Assembly (NCBI RefSeq): GCF_000724625.1
Contig: NZ_CP007139.1
Location: forward strand, 2,976,001-3,040,000
DNA: 64,000 nucleotides
Origin: Fimbriimonas ginsengisoli Gsoil 348
Lineage (GTDB): Bacteria; Armatimonadota; Fimbriimonadia; Fimbriimonadales; Fimbriimonadaceae
Reading direction: 5' to 3'
Position numbers and translations under genes: made by a program. Positions 1 through 9,095 of this stretch are shown one piece after another (the first letter of the stretch is position 1; every line of letters starts with the position of its first letter). The notes beneath the pieces are model-generated. The model was not told where the DNA came from, did not search any database, and was given only the letters and a program-made list of their open reading frames with translations.

Positions 1-2
1 CG

Positions 3-1010
3 AAGGTGATCATCATGGACGAGCCGACGGCGGTGCTGTCCGAGGCTGAATCGAGCGCTCTCTTCAGCCTGATGAGCCGGCTTAAGCAGGATGGCGTCGC
101 CATCCTCTTCATCTCCCACCATTTGCGCGAAGTGCGGGAGCATTGCGACCGCATCACGGTGCTGCGTGACGGCCGGCTCGTTGCTACGTTCCACGCCGAC
201 GCCGCAACGGAAGGAGCGATTGCCCGGATGATGGTGGGCCGGGAGCTCGCAGACCTCTTCCCACCCAAGTCGGTGCCGAGCGCGGGGACAGTCTTAAAGG
301 TAACCGGCCTGCGGTTGGTCCGGTCCGCCCCACCTTTCGACCTTGAGATTAGGGCAGGAGAAATTGTCGGGCTTGCCGGACTGGTCGGCTCCGGCAGGAC
401 CGAAGTCGCCGAAGCCATCGTGGGCCTCCGGCCAAAGGTGGGCGGCGAGATCGAAGTCGGCGGACAGGCCGTCTCGATCCGCCGCCCGATCGACGCGATG
501 CGATGCGGGCTCGCCTACGTCTCGGAGGATCGCAAAGAACGGGGATTGGTGTTAGGGATGGACACCGTTCAAAACGTCACCCTCGCCAACCTGCGCCGGT
601 ACGCCCACCCGGTGGTGCGGAAAAAGGAAGAGTCGGCGGCGGTCGCCGCGTGGGTCGAGAAGCTCGACATCCGCGCCGGCGACCTGCACTCTCCCACGCT
701 GTACCTGAGCGGCGGAAACCAGCAAAAGGTCGCCGTGGCAAAATGGCTCGACACTCGGCCGAAGGTGCTGCTGCTGGACGAGCCGACCCGCGGCATCGAC
801 ATCGGCGCGAAGCGCGAAATGTACGAGCTCATTCAAAACCTGGCCGCCGACGGCATGGCCTGCCTCGTCATCTCCTCCGAGATGCCGGAGCTCCTCGGCC
901 TCTGCCACCGAATCCTCGTCATGCGATCGGGCCAGATCGTAGGAACCGCCACCACTGAGGAAGAAATCATGCGGCTGGCCGCGGGTTTGGAACCATTGCT
1001 AGTCGACTAG
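3..1010 (+). CDS. Sugar ABC transporter, ATP-binding protein (RbsA/MglA/XylG type), 5' truncated
   Basis: This is the ATPase of a CUT2-family monosaccharide importer; it acts on the cytoplasmic face of the membrane. The window starts inside the gene: the first visible motif is the Walker B of the N-terminal ATPase half (IIMDEP), so about 150-170 residues are missing. The second half is complete, with the degenerate P-loop GLVGSGRTE near visible residue 130, the signature LSGGNQQK near 236 and the Walker B LLLDEPTRGID near 258. The duplicated ATPase layout and the LSGGNQQK signature are typical of ribose/xylose/galactose transporters. A permease and a binding protein follow downstream. The sugar cannot be told from sequence. 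Confidence 0.93.
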   Translation, partial: KVIIMDEPTAVLSEAESSALFSLMSRLKQDGVAILFISHHLREVREHCDRITVLRDGRLVATFHADAATEGAIARMMVGRELADLFPPKSVPSAGTVLKVTGLRLVRSAPPFDLEIRAGEIVGLAGLVGSGRTEVAEAIVGLRPKVGGEIEVGGQAVSIRRPIDAMRCGLAYVSEDRKERGLVLGMDTVQNVTLANLRRYAHPVVRKKEESAAVAAWVEKLDIRAGDLHSPTLYLSGGNQQKVAVAKWLDTRPKVLLLDEPTRGIDIGAKREMYELIQNLAADGMACLVISSEMPELLGLCHRILVMRSGQIVGTATTEEEIMRLAAGLEPLLVD

Positions 1011-1126
1011 GTCGAGGCGTCGCTCTAAACCTGGTCCGACTAGATCCCTCCCGACGCGCCGTCGGGCAGGGTCCGGCCACCGGCCGGGCGACAGGAAGCA
1101 GTCGAGCTCAGCGACTTCTGATGCCA

Positions 1127-1298
1127 GGAGCGCGAGCTTATGGTCATCAACAAAATAGATTGACAATGCAGATTCACCCGTAGCCCGGGGATTTATCCCC
1201 GGTAGAACCTTGAACCGCGGCTAAAGCCACGGGCTACGGGTGAAATTAGATAAGGGAAATGTGAACCTAATTTGTCCATGACCATATGCTCGCGCTCC
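1127..1298. mobile_element. MITE-like palindromic element, full-length copy
   Basis: The ends are 20-bp terminal inverted repeats (1127-1146 and 1279-1298) that differ at one position; weaker inverted similarity extends to about 42 bp. The centre holds a second palindrome with CCCGTAGCCCGGGGAT on one side and GGGCTACGGGTG on the other. No coding potential is visible and no clear target-site duplication was found. Related sequence occurs at 55037-55170 (opposite orientation) and 40377-40460 (degraded). It sits in the 439-bp gap between the ATPase and permease genes and may separate them transcriptionally. Apart from this element and the operator-like site downstream, I see nothing else in the gap. 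Confidence 0.75.
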
Positions 1299-1392
1299 AT
1301 TTCTGGCGGTGCGATCAACGGCAATTACTCCCACGTGAGTTGGCCGTGCCCTTCGCAAGCTGTACCGAGACTCCGAAGGACGCCATCAGAGA

Positions 1393-1410
1393 TACAATGC
1401 AAGCGCTTGC
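1393..1410 (+). promoter_or_regulatory. Possible -10 box overlapping a LacI-family-like operator
   Basis: TACAAT (1393-1398) resembles a -10 box and runs directly into the perfect palindrome GCAAGCGCTTGC (1399-1410), which matches the core style of LacI-family operators. It lies 40 bp upstream of the permease start. No good -35 hexamer is visible, and no LacI regulator is in the window. The site would allow permease and downstream genes to be expressed separately from the upstream ATPase. Confidence 0.4.
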
Positions 1411-1449
1411 TCGAGAGGCAAGTCGATGCCCAGGTAAACGATTAGACTC

Positions 1450-2466
1450 ATGAAGGTTGACCGGTTGAAAGGGTCGAGATTCTTGGAGACGTACGGCGTC
1501 TTAATCGCCTTCGCGCTGCTCGTTCTGGTCAACGTGATCTGGCAGCCCGGAATGTTCTTACGTCCGGAGAATCTTCGCAACCTGATCAATCAGAACGCGG
1601 CGACCGGCATCCTCGCTGTGGGAATGACGCTCGTGATCGTGGGCGGCGGAATCGACTTAAGCGTCGGCAGCATGATGGCGTTCGTCGCCTCGATCATGGT
1701 GCTCGCGATGGACAAGCTCTTGGCGCTCGGACGGCCGGAGGGGCTTTCGGTATCGCTCGCGGTGCTCGCATGTTTGGCTTTGGGAGCGGCCGCGGGGTTG
1801 CTGAATGGCTTGGTGATCACCCTGGGCCGGGTGGCTCCATTCATCGCAACCCTGGCCGGTTTGGTCGCCTTTCGCTCGGTCGCCCTCGCCTTGGCGGACG
1901 GGGGCGAGGTTCGGGCTAACAGCGCCGTTTTGTTTCCCGCTTTAGGAGAGGGGGGAATCCCGATACCGTTCCTTCGCACCCCGGCGGGGCCGCTGGTGAT
2001 CACGTGGAGCATGCTTGCCTTCGCCGCGGTCGCCCTCGGGGCGGGGTTCCTCTTAAATTCGACTCGTTACGGCCGCCACCTCATCGCGGTCGGGGCCAAC
2101 GAGCGGGCGGCGCGGTACAGCGCCATCGGGGTGGCCCAGGTGAAGACGGTCAGCTATACGTTGATGGGGCTCTGCGTGGCCATCGCGGCGATCGGGCAGA
2201 CGGCGAGGCTGAACTCGGTTTCCACCTCCCAACTCGGCCTCTCATCGGAGCTCGACGCGATCGCGGCGGTCGTCATCGGTGGCACCAGTCTCGCCGGTGG
2301 ACGAGGGCGGATCTGGAGCACGGTGGTCGGCGTTCTGATCCTCGGCATCATTAGCAACATGCTGTTGCTTGCCGGGGTGTCGATTTATTGGCAGGGATTC
2401 GTCAAGGGCGCTATTATCCTCATCGCGGTGCTGATTCAAAGAAGCGACCGCTCGGCGAGCTCTTGA
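1450..2466 (+). CDS. Sugar ABC transporter permease (RbsC type)
   Basis: Inner-membrane permease of the monosaccharide importer, 338 residues, the usual length for the BPD_transp_2 family. Strongly hydrophobic segments alternate with short loops; the region around residues 58-75 (VGMTLVIVGGGIDLSVGS) is the family's hallmark, and the segment near 275-290 (VIGGTSLAGGRG) is the EAA-like loop that contacts the ATPase. The binding-protein gene follows after 10 bp. The preceding ATPase gene is 439 bp upstream, with a palindromic element between. Substrate unknown; glucose, ribose or xylose are plausible given the glucosidase downstream. Confidence 0.93.
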   Translation: MKVDRLKGSRFLETYGVLIAFALLVLVNVIWQPGMFLRPENLRNLINQNAATGILAVGMTLVIVGGGIDLSVGSMMAFVASIMVLAMDKLLALGRPEGLSVSLAVLACLALGAAAGLLNGLVITLGRVAPFIATLAGLVAFRSVALALADGGEVRANSAVLFPALGEGGIPIPFLRTPAGPLVITWSMLAFAAVALGAGFLLNSTRYGRHLIAVGANERAARYSAIGVAQVKTVSYTLMGLCVAIAAIGQTARLNSVSTSQLGLSSELDAIAAVVIGGTSLAGGRGRIWSTVVGVLILGIISNMLLLAGVSIYWQGFVKGAIILIAVLIQRSDRSASS

Positions 2467-2476
2467 GGGAAAGAAT

Positions 2477-3472
2477 ATGAAGCGAATGGTACGCGGATTG
2501 GCGCTTGGTGGAGTTTTGGTTGGGATTCTGTCCGGGTGCGCTCCCGCGCCGTCGTCAACGGGTGGTGCGAGCGCGAGTACCCAAACTCCGGGCAAGCGGT
2601 ACAAGATCGGCGTTTCCATTCCCGCCGCCGACCATGGGTGGACGGCCGGCGTCGTCTACTGGGCGAAACAGGCGACCGCGATGCATCCGGAGGTCGATTG
2701 GGTCGTCCAAACGGCGGAGACCTCCAGCAAGCAGGTCAACGACATCGAAACGATGATGACCCAGGGGGTCGACGGCATGGTCGTGCTCGCGGTGGAAAGC
2801 GGTCCACTGACCCCCGTGGCGGAGAAGGTCCACCAACGCGGCATTTTCTTGGTCAACGTCGACCGCGGATTCCTCAAACCGGTCGCAGACGTTTTCTTAG
2901 AAGGCGACAACGTCGCGTTCGGGAGGAAGTCGGCCGAATTTATGGCTCAGAAGCTCGGTGGCAAAGGAGACATCGTCGTGCTCCAAGGCATCCCGTGCAC
3001 CGTGAATACCGACCGGGTCAACGCGGCGATGGAAGTTTTCAAGCGGTATCCGGGAATCCACATTCTGGATAGCCAGTCCGGCATGTGGAATCGTCAGAAA
3101 GCGCGCGACGTGATGCAGACGATGCTAGTGAAGTATCCGAAGTTCGACGCGGTGTGGGCGCAAGACGACGATATGGCGCTCGGCGCTGAGCAAGCGTTGA
3201 AAGAAGGCGGTCGCACCGGCGTCTGGATGCTCGGCGGCGCGGGGATGAAGGATATCGTCAAGCGAGTCATGGAGGGAGACAAGACGATCCCGGCCGATAT
3301 CACCTATCCACCTTCGATGATCGCGGCGGGAATCCACATCGCGGCATCGTCTCTACGCGACGGGCAGATCGAAAAGGCGAAACAATTTTTGCCACGCCAC
3401 ATGAAACTCGACGTAGAACTCGTCGAACCGGCGAACGCAAAGGAATTCTATTTCCCGGATTCTGTTTACTAA
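2477..3472 (+). CDS. Sugar-binding lipoprotein of ABC transporter (RbsB type)
   Basis: Extracytoplasmic substrate-binding protein, 331 residues. The N-terminus is a lipoprotein signal: basic MKRM, a hydrophobic run and lipobox LSGC with Cys21, followed by a Ser/Thr/Ala-rich linker. From about residue 43 the fold is the periplasmic binding protein type seen in ribose-binding proteins (KIGVSIPAADHGWT; later VVLAVESGPLTP and AQDDDMALGAEQAL). It completes the transporter with the two genes upstream. The stop TAA is immediately followed by the ATG of the glucosidase gene, so the two are very likely cotranscribed and perhaps translationally coupled. Confidence 0.93.
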   Translation: MKRMVRGLALGGVLVGILSGCAPAPSSTGGASASTQTPGKRYKIGVSIPAADHGWTAGVVYWAKQATAMHPEVDWVVQTAETSSKQVNDIETMMTQGVDGMVVLAVESGPLTPVAEKVHQRGIFLVNVDRGFLKPVADVFLEGDNVAFGRKSAEFMAQKLGGKGDIVVLQGIPCTVNTDRVNAAMEVFKRYPGIHILDSQSGMWNRQKARDVMQTMLVKYPKFDAVWAQDDDMALGAEQALKEGGRTGVWMLGGAGMKDIVKRVMEGDKTIPADITYPPSMIAAGIHIAASSLRDGQIEKAKQFLPRHMKLDVELVEPANAKEFYFPDSVY

Positions 3473-6133
3473 ATGGGAGCCGTGCCTCCGAAAGCCATGA
3501 CAGCCGAAGAATTACGACTGGCGGAAGTACGGACCGAGAACAAGCCTTGGCGTCGATGGGGCCCCTATCTAAGCGAGAGGGCCTGGGGCACGGTTCGCGA
3601 AGATTACAGCGCCAGCGGTGCGGCCTGGGAATATTTCCCTCACGACCACGCCCGGAGCCGCGCCTACCGGTGGAGCGAAGACGGGATCGCGGGAATCTCC
3701 GACGAGCACCAGCACATCTGCTTCGCTCTCGCGCTTTGGAACGAGCGCGATCCGATCCTCAAAGAGCGCCTCTACGGGCTGACGCCGGCCGAGGCGAACC
3801 ATGGCGAAGACGTCAAGGAGCTCTACTACTACCTCGACTCGACGCCTACCCATTCCTACATGCGGATGCTCTACAAGTATCCGCAGGGAGAGTTTCCCTA
3901 CTCCGACCTGATCCAGGAGAACGGGCGGCGCGATAAATCGCAGCCCGAGTACGAGCTTCTCGACACCGGAATCTTCAACGAGAACCGCTACTTCGACGTG
4001 TTCGTGGAGTACGCCAAAGGGGACGCCGAGGACATGTTGGTGCGGATCGAGGTCGCCAACCGCGGTCCCGATCCGGCCGAGATTCACCTTCTGCCGACCG
4101 TCTGGTTTCGGAACACTTGGTCTTGGTCCGATACCGACACTAAGCCGGTGCTTCGTTCGGAGGAACCGGGGCTGATCGACCTCGACGATCCGGTCCTCGG
4201 CCGGCGCCGCCTCTACTGCGACGGCACGCCGGAGATGATCTTCACCGAAAACGAGTCGAACAATCTGCGGCTTTGGAACTCACCGAACAAATCGCCTTAC
4301 GTCAAGGACGCGTTCCACGAGCGCGTCGTCCATGGAAACGTCGACGCCGTGAACCCGGCGAGGACGGGGACGAAAGCGGCGGCCTGGCATGCGCTACGGC
4401 TCGAGCCGGGAGAGTCGCACTCGATTCGGCTGCGGCTAACGATCCACGACTTCGGCAAGGTCGAGCCGCACGCCATCGGCCCCGAATTCGACAAAACCTT
4501 TATCCGTCGCCGGGACGAGGCGGACGAGTTCTACGCCACCGTCATCCCCCAATCGCTATCCGCGGACGCCGCCAACGTGATGCGGCAAGGGCTGGCGGGG
4601 ATGCTTTGGTCGAAGCAGTACTACCACTACGTGGTGCAGCGATGGCTTGACGGTGACCCCACCCAGCCGCCGCCTCCCGCCGTGAGAGAGGAGGGGCGCA
4701 ATACTCTTTGGAAGCAGCTTTACGCCGCCGACGTCCTTTCGATGCCGGACAAGTGGGAGTACCCGTGGTTTGCGTCGTGGGATCTGGCGTTTCACTGCAT
4801 TTCGCTGGCGCTCGTCGATTCTCAGTTCGCCAAGGATCAGTTGATCCTCTTGCTCCGCGAGTGGTACATGCACCCGAGCGGGCAGCTACCGGCGTACGAG
4901 TGGGCATTCGGCGACTCCAATCCGCCCGTCCATGCCTGGTCCGCGCTGCGTGTTTTTCGAATCGAGAAGAAGCGGACCGGGGTTGGGGATTACGAGTTCC
5001 TGGAGCGGGTTTTCCATAAGCTGCTGCTGAACTTCACCTGGTGGGTCAATCGGAAGGACATGGAGGATCGCCACCTCTTCCAGGGCGGGTTCCTCGGCCT
5101 CGACAACGTAGGGATCTTCGACCGAAGCGCTCCGCTGCCGGGGGGCGGGCATCTCGATCAGGCCGATGGCACGGCTTGGATGGGGTTCTTCTGTTTGAAC
5201 CTGATGGCGATGGCGCTGGAGATCGCGCTGGTAAAGCCGGCTTACGAAGACGTCGCCTCCAAGTTCTTGGAGCACTTCACCTATATCGGCCGCGCGATGA
5301 CGACGATTGGCGGCGACCAAGAGATGTGGGATGAAGTCGATGGGTTCTTCTACGACGTGCTCTGTACGCCGGATGGGAAGCATCGCGAGCTACGGATCCG
5401 GTCGATGGTAGGAATCATTCCGCTCTTCGCGGTCGAGACGCTCGATCCGGAGGCGCTGGAAACCCTAAAGGGTTTCCGCGAGCGATTGGAATGGTTCATC
5501 GAGAATCGCCCGGACCTTACCGCCTACCTTGCATCCATGGAAGAGCCCGGCCGAGGCCAGCGGCGACTGCTTTCGATCGTCGACAAGGAAAAGCTCGCCG
5601 CAGTCTTGCGGTGGGTTTTGGATGAATCCGAGTTCCTCTCCGACTACGGCGTTCGGTCGGTCTCGAAGGTCCATCGAGCGCACCCGTACGTTTTGGGTTT
5701 GGAGGGGCACGAGTACAGCGTCGACTACGAGCCGGCGGAGTCGCAAACGTCGCTGTTCGGCGGCAACTCGAACTGGCGCGGCCCGATCTGGTTCCCGGTG
5801 AACTACCTGCTTATCGAGTCGCTGCAGAAATTCGACTACTACCTCGGCAAATCGTTCACCGTGGAGTTCCCGACTGGCTCGGGAGTCATGATGCGGCTGG
5901 AGGACGTGGCGGCGGAATTGTCGCGGCGTCTCAATCGAATCTTCCTACGAGACGCGGAAGGGCGGCGGCCAGTGCACGGCGACGAGGAGCGGTACCGGAA
6001 CGACCCTCACTGGCGCGACTTGATTCTATTCCACGAGTATTTCCATGGCGACACGGGCCGCGGCCTTGGCGCGAGCCACCAGACCGGTTGGACCGGCTTG
6101 GTGAGCAAAATGCTTCAGCAATCAGGAGAGTAA
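3473..6133 (+). CDS. GH63-like glucosidase (MGH1-type)
   Basis: An 886-residue enzyme related to mannosyl-oligosaccharide glucosidase (GH63). It has an N-terminal beta-rich region (to about residue 330) containing motifs typical of bacterial members, such as [19 protein letters not shown] and [12 protein letters not shown], and a C-terminal (alpha/alpha)6-type region with [20 protein letters not shown] and [14 protein letters not shown]. There is no signal peptide, so it should act in the cytoplasm on imported oligosaccharide or glucoside. It starts one base after the stop of the sugar-binding lipoprotein. The specific glycosidic bond is not predictable here; some relatives act on glucosylglycerate-like compounds. 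Confidence 0.85.
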   Translation: MGAVPPKAMTAEELRLAEVRTENKPWRRWGPYLSERAWGTVREDYSASGAAWEYFPHDHARSRAYRWSEDGIAGISDEHQHICFALALWNERDPILKERLYGLTPAEANHGEDVKELYYYLDSTPTHSYMRMLYKYPQGEFPYSDLIQENGRRDKSQPEYELLDTGIFNENRYFDVFVEYAKGDAEDMLVRIEVANRGPDPAEIHLLPTVWFRNTWSWSDTDTKPVLRSEEPGLIDLDDPVLGRRRLYCDGTPEMIFTENESNNLRLWNSPNKSPYVKDAFHERVVHGNVDAVNPARTGTKAAAWHALRLEPGESHSIRLRLTIHDFGKVEPHAIGPEFDKTFIRRRDEADEFYATVIPQSLSADAANVMRQGLAGMLWSKQYYHYVVQRWLDGDPTQPPPPAVREEGRNTLWKQLYAADVLSMPDKWEYPWFASWDLAFHCISLALVDSQFAKDQLILLLREWYMHPSGQLPAYEWAFGDSNPPVHAWSALRVFRIEKKRTGVGDYEFLERVFHKLLLNFTWWVNRKDMEDRHLFQGGFLGLDNVGIFDRSAPLPGGGHLDQADGTAWMGFFCLNLMAMALEIALVKPAYEDVASKFLEHFTYIGRAMTTIGGDQEMWDEVDGFFYDVLCTPDGKHRELRIRSMVGIIPLFAVETLDPEALETLKGFRERLEWFIENRPDLTAYLASMEEPGRGQRRLLSIVDKEKLAAVLRWVLDESEFLSDYGVRSVSKVHRAHPYVLGLEGHEYSVDYEPAESQTSLFGGNSNWRGPIWFPVNYLLIESLQKFDYYLGKSFTVEFPTGSGVMMRLEDVAAELSRRLNRIFLRDAEGRRPVHGDEERYRNDPHWRDLILFHEYFHGDTGRGLGASHQTGWTGLVSKMLQQSGE

Positions 6134-6136
6134 GAG

Positions 6137-6988
6137 ATGGCGACGTTAAACGATCCGACTCAGGCCCAGCTTGCGGCCGCTTACGAGCACCGTCCGCTTC
6201 GCGGCCAAAAAGCGCTGGTCACCGGCGCCAATTCCGGCATCGGCGAGAGCGTCGCCCGGCACCTGGCGGCAGCGGGAGCGAGCGTGGTGGTCAACTACGT
6301 AACGAATCCCGATGCGGCGAATGCCATCGTTGCGGACATCAACGCGAACGGCGGGGAAGCCGTCGCCATCGCTGCCGACGTGAGCAAAGAGGACCAGGTT
6401 CAGGCGATGTTCGCCCAAATGATGGAGCGGTTCGGCACGATCGACATCCTCGTGAATAACGCTGGGCTGCAGCGTGACGCGGCCTTTCACGAGATGACCC
6501 TGGACCAATGGAATTTCGTGCTCTCCGTCAACCTAACCGGGCAGTTCCTATGCGCCCGCGAGGCGATTCGGGAATTTCTACGCCGAGGCGTACGCCCCGA
6601 GGTCTCTCGCGCGGCCGGAAAGATCCTCTGCATGAGCAGCGTCCACGAGGTGATCCCTTGGGGCGGACATGCGAACTACGCGGCTTCCAAAGGGGGCATT
6701 TTGATGTTGATGAAGAGCCTCGCCCAAGAGTACGGCGGCAAAAAGATCCGAGTCAACAGCATCGGCCCCGGCGCGATCAAGACCCCAATCAACCGCCCCG
6801 CCTGGGACACCCCCGAGGCCGAGCAAAAGCTGCTAACCCTCATCCCCTACGAGCGAGTCGGCGACACCGCCGACATCGGCCGCGCGGCAACCTGGATCGT
6901 CTCCGACGAAGCCGACTACATGCACGGCGTCACCCTCTTCATCGACGGCGGCATGACGTGTTATCCCGGTTTCGCGACCGGCGGATGA
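6137..6988 (+). CDS. SDR-family oxidoreductase (glucose 1-dehydrogenase-like)
   Basis: Short-chain dehydrogenase, 283 residues, cytoplasmic. The Rossmann cofactor motif TGANSGIG is near residues 29-36, the structural NNAG near 109, and the catalytic YAASK near 183 with the preceding Ser in the CMSSVHE stretch. The C-terminus (TLFIDGGMTCYPGF) is typical of glucose 1-dehydrogenase-like members. It starts 3 bp after the glucosidase stop and thus closes the sugar uptake/hydrolysis operon; oxidation of the released sugar is a reasonable but unproven role. Confidence 0.9.
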   Translation: MATLNDPTQAQLAAAYEHRPLRGQKALVTGANSGIGESVARHLAAAGASVVVNYVTNPDAANAIVADINANGGEAVAIAADVSKEDQVQAMFAQMMERFGTIDILVNNAGLQRDAAFHEMTLDQWNFVLSVNLTGQFLCAREAIREFLRRGVRPEVSRAAGKILCMSSVHEVIPWGGHANYAASKGGILMLMKSLAQEYGGKKIRVNSIGPGAIKTPINRPAWDTPEAEQKLLTLIPYERVGDTADIGRAATWIVSDEADYMHGVTLFIDGGMTCYPGFATGG

Positions 6989-7048
6989 TGTGGTGTGCGC
7001 GAGCGTAACGTTGTTGCGATCGCGAGCTTTGACGGTGATGTAAGTTCA

Positions 7049-7101
7049 CTCCCCCGACCCGGAGGGTCGCAGATCTTAGCCAGGGTGTCGAAGACCCCTG
7101 G
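7049..7101 (-). repeat. REP copy A, inverted relative to the copy at 7409
   Basis: A 53-bp palindrome-containing sequence whose reverse complement matches 7409-7461 with one difference. It lies just 5' of the transposase remnant. The inner hairpin is GACCCGGAGGGTC-like. Together with the copy downstream it brackets the remnant. Confidence 0.8.
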
Positions 7102-7110
7102 TCTGCGGGC

Positions 7111-7362
7111 GGCTGCATATCCGATCTCGTGCGAGAGGTTAAGAAGTCTTCCACAAAGTGGATGCGAGAGGAGATGGGAATCGCCCGGTTCTCTTGGCAG
7201 GAAGGATACGCCGCCATTTCGGTAAGTCCTGAGCGGTTAAGCGGCGTTTCGAAGTATATCGAAAATCAAGCCGAACATCACCGCACCCGCTCGTTCAAAG
7301 AGGAATTGGAGGAACTCCTTAGGTTGGCCGGAATTCCTTTTGATCGGGAGTCTTTCGGCTAG
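7111..7362 (+). pseudogene. Remnant of REP-associated tyrosine transposase (RAYT, Y1/HUH, IS200-like)
   Basis: Only the C-terminal part of the family is left: about 84 codons reading from ISDLVREVKKSS through FSWQEGYAAISVS to IENQAEHHRTRSFKEEL, which matches the conserved tail of RAYT proteins. The upstream N-terminal part with the HUH metal-binding motif is missing; copy A of the repeat begins 10 bp before the similarity. A GTG at 7129 would open a 77-residue frame, but a functional protein is unlikely. The remnant is flanked by inverted REP copies, the arrangement expected for a RAYT and its cognate repeats. Confidence 0.8.
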
Positions 7363-7408
7363 AGATCTTCGACCGCCTCCGGGGTCGGAGAGGGTGGTGG
7401 CGTCTTTT

Positions 7409-7461
7409 CCAGGGGTCTTCGACACCCTGGCTAAGGTCTGCGACCCTCCGGGTCGGGGGAG
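7409..7461 (+). repeat. REP copy B, 3' of the transposase remnant
   Basis: Reverse-complement partner of 7049-7101 (52 of 53 positions by eye). A shorter related piece is at 7363-7400. With copies A and C it forms a small cluster of the same repeat around the RAYT remnant. Confidence 0.8.
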
Positions 7462-7527
7462 GGTGCTGGTGTCCTCAGGCGGAGTAGGTCGCCTTTGCGG
7501 TGTCGGAATCCCTGGAACGCCTTCCCA

Positions 7528-7576
7528 TAGGTCTTCGACCCCTGGCTAAGCTCTGCGACCCTTCGGGTCGGGAAGG
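7528..7576 (+). repeat. REP copy C
   Basis: Same orientation as copy B and sharing CCTGGCTAAG, CTGCGACCCT and GGGTCGGGA blocks, with the apical hairpin GACCCTTCGGGTC. It ends about 50 bp before the stop of the DUF1501 gene. The 641-bp region from 6989 to 7629 contains only these repeats and the transposase remnant. A more distant relative of the repeat is at 40286-40345. Confidence 0.7.
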
Positions 7577-7629
7577 GAACAACCGGTTTGCGGCCTGCCT
7601 CCTCACGACCGCTAACCGCTAACTCCCCG

Positions 7630-9093
7630 TCACGCCATGATGCCGGGTACCAACTCCCCAAAAACGTCCGTCAACCGGAAATCGCGGCCCTGATAACGGT
7701 ACGTCAGGCGCGTGTGGTCGATGCCGAGGATGTTGAGCATCGTGGCGTGCAGATCGTGCACGGAGACTGGGTTTTCGAGGATGTTGTAGCAGTAGTCGTC
7801 GGTCTTGCCGTACGTGACACCCTTCTTGATCCCCGCGCCGGCGAGCCAGACGGAGAAGCAGCGGGGGTGATGGTCGCGGCCGTAGTTTTCCTTCGTTAGG
7901 GTGCCCTGGGAGTAAACGGTCCGGCCGAATTCGCCGCCCCAAACGATGAGGGTGTCGTCGAGGAGCCCACGCTGCTTAAGGTCTTTGATCAGCGCCGCCG
8001 AGGGCTGGTCGGTGTCGTAGGTTTGGCCCTTAATCGCGCGCGGAAGGTCGAAGTGTTGATCCCAGCCCATGTGGAAGAGCTGGACGAAACGGACGCCGCG
8101 CTCCGCCAAGCGGCGGGCGAGGAGGCAGTTGTAGGCGTAGCTGCCGGGGCGCTTTACCTCCGGCCCGTACATTTCGAGCACGCTCGACGGTTCTTTCGAG
8201 ATGTCAGTCAAGTCTGGAACGCTCGTCTGCATTCGGAAGGCGAGCTCGTACTGGGAGATGCGGGTTCCGATCTCCGGATCGCCCGTCTTGGCCAGCTTCA
8301 TCTTGTTCAGCGCCATCAGGTCGTCCAGCATGTCGCGTCTCGTGGTGCGGTCGACGCCATCGGGATCGGACAAGAACAGCACGGGGTCGCCTTGGTTTCG
8401 GAACTTGACACCTTGGTATTGGGTGGGTATGAAGCCCGAGCCCCAAAGACGGTCGTAGAGTGGCTGGTCGTCCTTGCGGCCGGTGCCGGTCGAAGTCAGG
8501 ACCACGTATGAGGGGAGGTCCCGATTCTCGGTTCCGAGGCCATAGGTCAGCCAGGAGCCGATGCTCGGTCGGCCGGCGATCTGCGAACCGGTTTGGAAGA
8601 ACGTCACCGCGGGGTCGTGGTTGATCGCGTCGGTCCACATCGAGTTGATCAATGTGATTTCGTCGGCGACGGTCGCCATGTGCGGAAGCAGTTCGCTCAA
8701 TTGCATGCCGCTCTGGCCGTGCCGCTCGAACTTATAGACGCTGGGCGCGACCGGGAACTTGGCTTGACCCGACGTCATGCCGGTGAGTCGCTGGCCGTTC
8801 CGGATGGAGTCGGGAAGATCCTCGCCCATCTTCACTTCGAGCCCCGGCTTAGGGTCGAACAGCTCCATCTGCGAGGGGGCGCCGGATTGGAAGAGGTAGA
8901 TAACCCGCTTCGCCTTCGCCTTGAAGTGGGGCACCCCGGGCAGCCCGCCGACTCGTTTGCCCGAAGTCGGACCGGATGAAGCCAAGCCATCGGCGCCGAG
9001 TAGCGAGAAAAGCGCGGTTAACCCGAGTCCGCCGCTTCGCTTGAGGAAGTTGCGGCGATTGATCGCGTCCTGGAGTTGAAGAATGGGGTCCAT
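7630..9093 (-). CDS. DUF1501 domain protein, Tat-exported (locus 1)
   Basis: About 487 residues when started at the ATG at 9093, which is 2 bp after the stop of the upstream gene; an in-frame start at 9180 would add 29 residues without family similarity. A twin-arginine signal (RRNFLKRSGG) is followed by a hydrophobic stretch. The body has DUF1501/alkaline-phosphatase-like features: [31 protein letters not shown], and a C-terminal HDLHATMLNILGIDHTRL. DUF1501 proteins are regularly encoded next to PSCyt/PSD1 proteins; their substrate is unknown, and an extracytoplasmic sulfatase or phosphatase-like activity has been proposed from the fold. A paralogue is at 16870-18315. Confidence 0.88.
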   Translation of the reverse strand: MDPILQLQDAINRRNFLKRSGGLGLTALFSLLGADGLASSGPTSGKRVGGLPGVPHFKAKAKRVIYLFQSGAPSQMELFDPKPGLEVKMGEDLPDSIRNGQRLTGMTSGQAKFPVAPSVYKFERHGQSGMQLSELLPHMATVADEITLINSMWTDAINHDPAVTFFQTGSQIAGRPSIGSWLTYGLGTENRDLPSYVVLTSTGTGRKDDQPLYDRLWGSGFIPTQYQGVKFRNQGDPVLFLSDPDGVDRTTRRDMLDDLMALNKMKLAKTGDPEIGTRISQYELAFRMQTSVPDLTDISKEPSSVLEMYGPEVKRPGSYAYNCLLARRLAERGVRFVQLFHMGWDQHFDLPRAIKGQTYDTDQPSAALIKDLKQRGLLDDTLIVWGGEFGRTVYSQGTLTKENYGRDHHPRCFSVWLAGAGIKKGVTYGKTDDYCYNILENPVSVHDLHATMLNILGIDHTRLTYRYQGRDFRLTDVFGELVPGIMA

Positions 9094-9095
9094 AT

